Below are positions 61,043 through 64,000 of a stretch of DNA of 64,000 nucleotides, piece after piece. The translations under genes were made by a program, and so were the position numbers. The stretch covers positions 25,685-89,684 of the forward strand of contig NZ_RRYD01000012.1 of NCBI RefSeq assembly GCF_004010095.1. Direction: 5' to 3'. How positions within the stretch are numbered: position 1 is the first letter of the stretch; each line of letters starts with the position of its first letter. Source of the stretch: Lacticaseibacillus hulanensis. Lineage in GTDB: Bacteria > Bacillota > Bacilli > Lactobacillales > Lactobacillaceae. Under the pieces are notes generated by a model. The model saw only the letters and a program-made list of their open reading frames with translations. It was not told the origin of the DNA and searched no databases.

Positions 61043-63847
61043 ATGAAGGTCAAAGATACTTTGAACCTCGCCAAGACTGATTTTCCAATGCGTGCTGGTT
61101 TGCCAAACCGCGAACCAGTTTGGGAAAAAGCCTGGGAAGATAACAAGGTTTACGAAAAGCGCCAGAAGTTGAACGAAGGCAAGCCTAGCTTCATTCTTCA
61201 CGATGGCCCTCCATTTGCCAACGGAAACATCCACATGGGCCACGCCCTGAACAAGGTCACGAAGGACATCATCGTGCGCTACAAGTCCATGAATGGTTTC
61301 TACTCACCTTACGTCCCTGGCTGGGATACACACGGTCTGCCAATCGAACAGCAGTTGGCGAAAAAGGGTGTGCACCGTAAGGAAATGGACATGGTCACCT
61401 ACCGTCAGATGTGCCGTGACTTCGCGCTGAAGGAAATCGACAAGCAGCGGAAGGACTTCAAGCGGCTCGGGGTTTCCGGCGATTGGGATCACCCATACAT
61501 CACGCTCCAGAAGGAATTCGAAGCCGAAGAAATTCGCGTGTTCGGGAAGATGGCCGAGAAGGGCTACATCTACCACGGCCTGAAGCCAGTTTACTGGTCA
61601 TGGTCCTCCGAATCCACGCTTGCTGAAGCCGAAATCGAATACAAGGACGTTAAGTCACCATCAATCTACGTTGCCTTCCCCGTTAAGGACGGCAAGGGGA
61701 TTGTTGACCAGGACGCACGGTTCATTATCTGGACCACCACGCCTTGGACCATTCCTGCTAACCAGGGGATTGCGGTTAACCCCCGCTTCAATTACGTGCA
61801 GGTACTCGTAAACGGCGAGAAGTTCGTTGTGGCCGAAGACATGCTCAGTAGCGTCTCCGCAGCACTCGACTGGAAGGACGTTCAAGTTCAGAAGACGTTC
61901 AAGGGTAGCGACATGGACCGGATGGTTGCCAGCCACCCACTTTACGGTCGCGATAGTCTTGTTATCAACGCCGACCACGTTACGCTCGATGCTGGTACCG
62001 GTTTGGTTCACACCGCTCCTGGTCATGGTGAAGATGACTACAAGGCCGGCATCAAGTACGGTCTGCCCGTTGAATCCGTCCTGGATGAACACGGGGTCAT
62101 GAACGAGAACGCCCCTGGTTTCGAGGGTGTCTTCTACGACAAGGCCAACAAGATGGTCACTGCCGCACTGACGGAAAAGAAGGCCCTGCTCAAGCTCGAC
62201 TTCTTTACCCACAGTTACCCACACGACTGGCGCACCAAAAAGCCGGTTGTGTTCCGGGCAACGACGCAGTGGTTTGCATCCGTTGACGCTTTCCGCCAGC
62301 AGATTCTTGACCAGATTGAAAAGGTTAACTTCAAGCCAGCTTGGGGTAAGACACGTCTCTACAACATGATTCGCGACCGCGGTGACTGGGTAATTTCCCG
62401 TCAGCGTGCATGGGGTGTTCCACTGCCAATCTTCTACGCTGAAGATGGCACACCAATCATGGAAAAGGCGACGATTGACCACGTTGCGGATCTGTTCGCT
62501 GAACATGGTTCCAACTACTGGTTCGAAAAGGACGCCAAGGACCTGCTTCCTGAAGGCTACACGAACGAACACAGCCCGCACGGTGAATTCACTAAGGAAA
62601 CCGACATCATGGATGTTTGGTTCGACTCAGGTTCATCTCACCAGGCAGTACTTGCACAGCGTCCAGAACTGCGTTACCCAGCAGACCTTTACCTTGAAGG
62701 TTCTGACCAGTACCGTGGTTGGTTCAACAGTTCCCTGATCACGGCGGTTGCCGCAACGGGGATTGCACCATACAAGGGTATCTTGTCCCAAGGCTTTACC
62801 CTTGACGGTAAGGGCCAGAAGATGAGTAAGTCCCTCGGGAACACCATTGTTCCGGACACCATCGAAAAGCAGTTCGGTGCTGAAATCATCCGGCTGTGGG
62901 TTGCCACCGTCGATGCCAGCTCCGACGTGCGTGTTTCCGTGGATAACTTCGCCCAGACCAGTGAGGCTTACCGCAAGATTCGCAACACGATGCGGTTCAT
63001 GCTCGCCAACACGAGCGACTTTGACCCAGAAAAGAACGCAGTTGCTTACGGCGACCTCGGTGCCGTTGACAAGTACATGCTTGTTCGGTTGAACGAAGTC
63101 ATCAAGGGTGTTCTTGCGGACTATGAGGCATACGATTTTGCCGCCGTTGACAAGGCCATTAGCACGTTCCTCGTCAGCGACCTGTCCGCATTCTACCTTG
63201 ATTTTGCCAAGGACGTTGTGTACATCGAAGCAGCTGATGACATCAAGCGTCGGCGGATGCAGACGGTGATGTTCAAGTCACTCGTTGCACTCACGAAGCT
63301 CCTCCTGCCAATCCTGCCACACACCGCTGAAGAAATCTGGCCATACCTGCACCAGAGCGAAGAGTTCGCTTACTTGTCCAACATGCCTGTTGCCGAAGAA
63401 TTGCCTGAAGCAGCTGACCTGAAGTCCAAGTGGTCCGCATTCCTTGCATTCCGGAGCGAAGTCCAGAAGGCCCTTGAAGAAGCGCGCAACGCCAAGGTTA
63501 TCGGTAAGTCGCTGGAAGCTGCAGTGACGGTTTACCCAACCGCAGAACTGAGCGCACTTCTTGCAGAGCTTGACGGCCAGGCTGACCTGAAGCAGTTGCT
63601 GATTGTTTCCGCCCTCGACGTTCAGGCAGCAGGGACCAAGGCGCCTGCTGATGCAGCTGAATTCGCCGATGGTGCGATTGTTGTTCAGCATGCTGAAGGC
63701 ACGGTTTGTGACCGTTGCCGGATGACCCGGACCGATGTTGGCACTGATGCAGCATTCCCAATGCTTTGCGAACGTTGTGCGAAGATTGTCCGCACAAGCT
63801 TCCCCGAAGCAGTTGAAACCGGCCTCGAAGTAAAGGCAAAGAAGTAG
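61043..63847 (+). CDS. ileS: Isoleucyl-tRNA synthetase
   Basis: 934 residues from ATG 61043 after AGAAGG; the frame open to 60899 runs through the T-box. HIGH-type [27 protein letters not shown], the CP1 editing domain, and a C-terminal zinc finger CDRC...CERC (last 45 residues). Regulated by the T-box upstream. Confidence 0.98.
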   Translation: MKVKDTLNLAKTDFPMRAGLPNREPVWEKAWEDNKVYEKRQKLNEGKPSFILHDGPPFANGNIHMGHALNKVTKDIIVRYKSMNGFYSPYVPGWDTHGLPIEQQLAKKGVHRKEMDMVTYRQMCRDFALKEIDKQRKDFKRLGVSGDWDHPYITLQKEFEAEEIRVFGKMAEKGYIYHGLKPVYWSWSSESTLAEAEIEYKDVKSPSIYVAFPVKDGKGIVDQDARFIIWTTTPWTIPANQGIAVNPRFNYVQVLVNGEKFVVAEDMLSSVSAALDWKDVQVQKTFKGSDMDRMVASHPLYGRDSLVINADHVTLDAGTGLVHTAPGHGEDDYKAGIKYGLPVESVLDEHGVMNENAPGFEGVFYDKANKMVTAALTEKKALLKLDFFTHSYPHDWRTKKPVVFRATTQWFASVDAFRQQILDQIEKVNFKPAWGKTRLYNMIRDRGDWVISRQRAWGVPLPIFYAEDGTPIMEKATIDHVADLFAEHGSNYWFEKDAKDLLPEGYTNEHSPHGEFTKETDIMDVWFDSGSSHQAVLAQRPELRYPADLYLEGSDQYRGWFNSSLITAVAATGIAPYKGILSQGFTLDGKGQKMSKSLGNTIVPDTIEKQFGAEIIRLWVATVDASSDVRVSVDNFAQTSEAYRKIRNTMRFMLANTSDFDPEKNAVAYGDLGAVDKYMLVRLNEVIKGVLADYEAYDFAAVDKAISTFLVSDLSAFYLDFAKDVVYIEAADDIKRRRMQTVMFKSLVALTKLLLPILPHTAEEIWPYLHQSEEFAYLSNMPVAEELPEAADLKSKWSAFLAFRSEVQKALEEARNAKVIGKSLEAAVTVYPTAELSALLAELDGQADLKQLLIVSALDVQAAGTKAPADAAEFADGAIVVQHAEGTVCDRCRMTRTDVGTDAAFPMLCERCAKIVRTSFPEAVETGLEVKAKK

Positions 63848-63852
63848 TCACC

Positions 63853-63893
63853 AAGATCCCCGCAAGCCTCGTGCTTGCGGGGATTTTCTTTAA
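63853..63893 (+). terminator. ileS terminator
   Basis: GATCCCCGCAAGC pairs with GCTTGCGGGGAT around CTCGT and is followed by TTTTCTTT. Confidence 0.92.
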
Positions 63894-63923
63894 TGGCTGA
63901 CGCTGTCCTAGCATCGGTGGGGT

Positions 63924-64000
63924 GGCTCCGCGCTCCGGGGTTTGGCCTCCGGGTCCGGGCTGGGCCTCGGGTGTGCTTCGCCGTGGTCGCTGTGGCGGTC
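63924..64000 (+). repeat. Second copy of the left part of repeat element A, cut by the window edge
   Basis: Matches 29506-29582 at 75 of 77 positions in the same orientation and runs off the end of the window. Confidence 0.9.

Overview
The window is a 64 kb stretch of chromosome from a GC-rich member of the Lactobacillaceae. The evidence is the conserved gene order (rpsD - GAF reductase - ezrA - nifS - thiI ... valS - folC - radC - mreBCD - minCD ... DUF3397 - mraZ - dcw cluster - divIVA - ileS), T-box leaders on valS, ileS and an amino-acid transporter, Rgg-type regulators, DUF915 hydrolases and small DUF4044/DUF3397 proteins. The genus cannot be fixed from sequence reading alone.

Layout. 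(1) 1-10.3 kb is accessory metabolism: the end of a UbiD-UbiX-LpdD type aromatic-acid decarboxylase operon, a sulfonate ABC operon (ssuCBA, reverse strand) whose binding protein has an internal in-frame deletion, two secreted DUF915 alpha/beta hydrolases, and an Rgg regulator divergent from an ABC exporter across a perfect 16-bp palindrome. (2) 10.35-21.80 kb is an integrative element in the 3' end of rpsD. It is bounded by a 15-bp att repeat that restores the last rpsD codons and carries int, xis, a Rep_trans/MobT-type relaxase, an oriT-like inverted repeat, an XRE repressor, a CadC/CadD cadmium module, and an Rrf2-OpuC-type transporter operon ending in lectin-fold, MDR and PCC-domain genes. 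No conjugation machinery is seen, so it looks like a mobilizable element (IME). The rpsD terminator was displaced to the far end, and a replacement lies antisense inside the end of int.

(3) 21.8-29.5 kb: rpsD with a structured leader, free methionine sulfoxide reductase, ezrA, the nifS-thiI pair for tRNA thiolation, and two overlapping rgg genes. (4) 29.5-30.4 kb is non-coding and made of two compound inverted-repeat elements full of hairpins. The first 77 bp of one recurs, nearly identical, at the right edge of the window. (5) 30.4-33.3 kb: an orphan OppA-like protein and a membrane diguanylate cyclase.

(6) 33.3-42.9 kb: T-box-valS, folC, radC, mreBCD, minCD. (7) 42.9-46.7 kb: a probable histidine-specific T-box with a duplicated antiterminator/terminator module in front of a permease-ATPase-lipoprotein transporter, then a TPP riboswitch and thiT. 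(8) 46.6-63.9 kb: DUF4044, DUF3397, and the division/cell-wall cluster mraZ-rsmH-ftsL-pbp2-mraY-murD-murG-divIB-ftsA-ftsZ-sepF-yggT-ylmH-divIVA, followed by T-box-ileS.

The housekeeping blocks are ordinary. The signals most worth a second look are the rpsD-borne IME and its terminator swap, the compound palindromic repeats, the partial tandem T-box, the gapped SsuA, and the operon carried by the IME.
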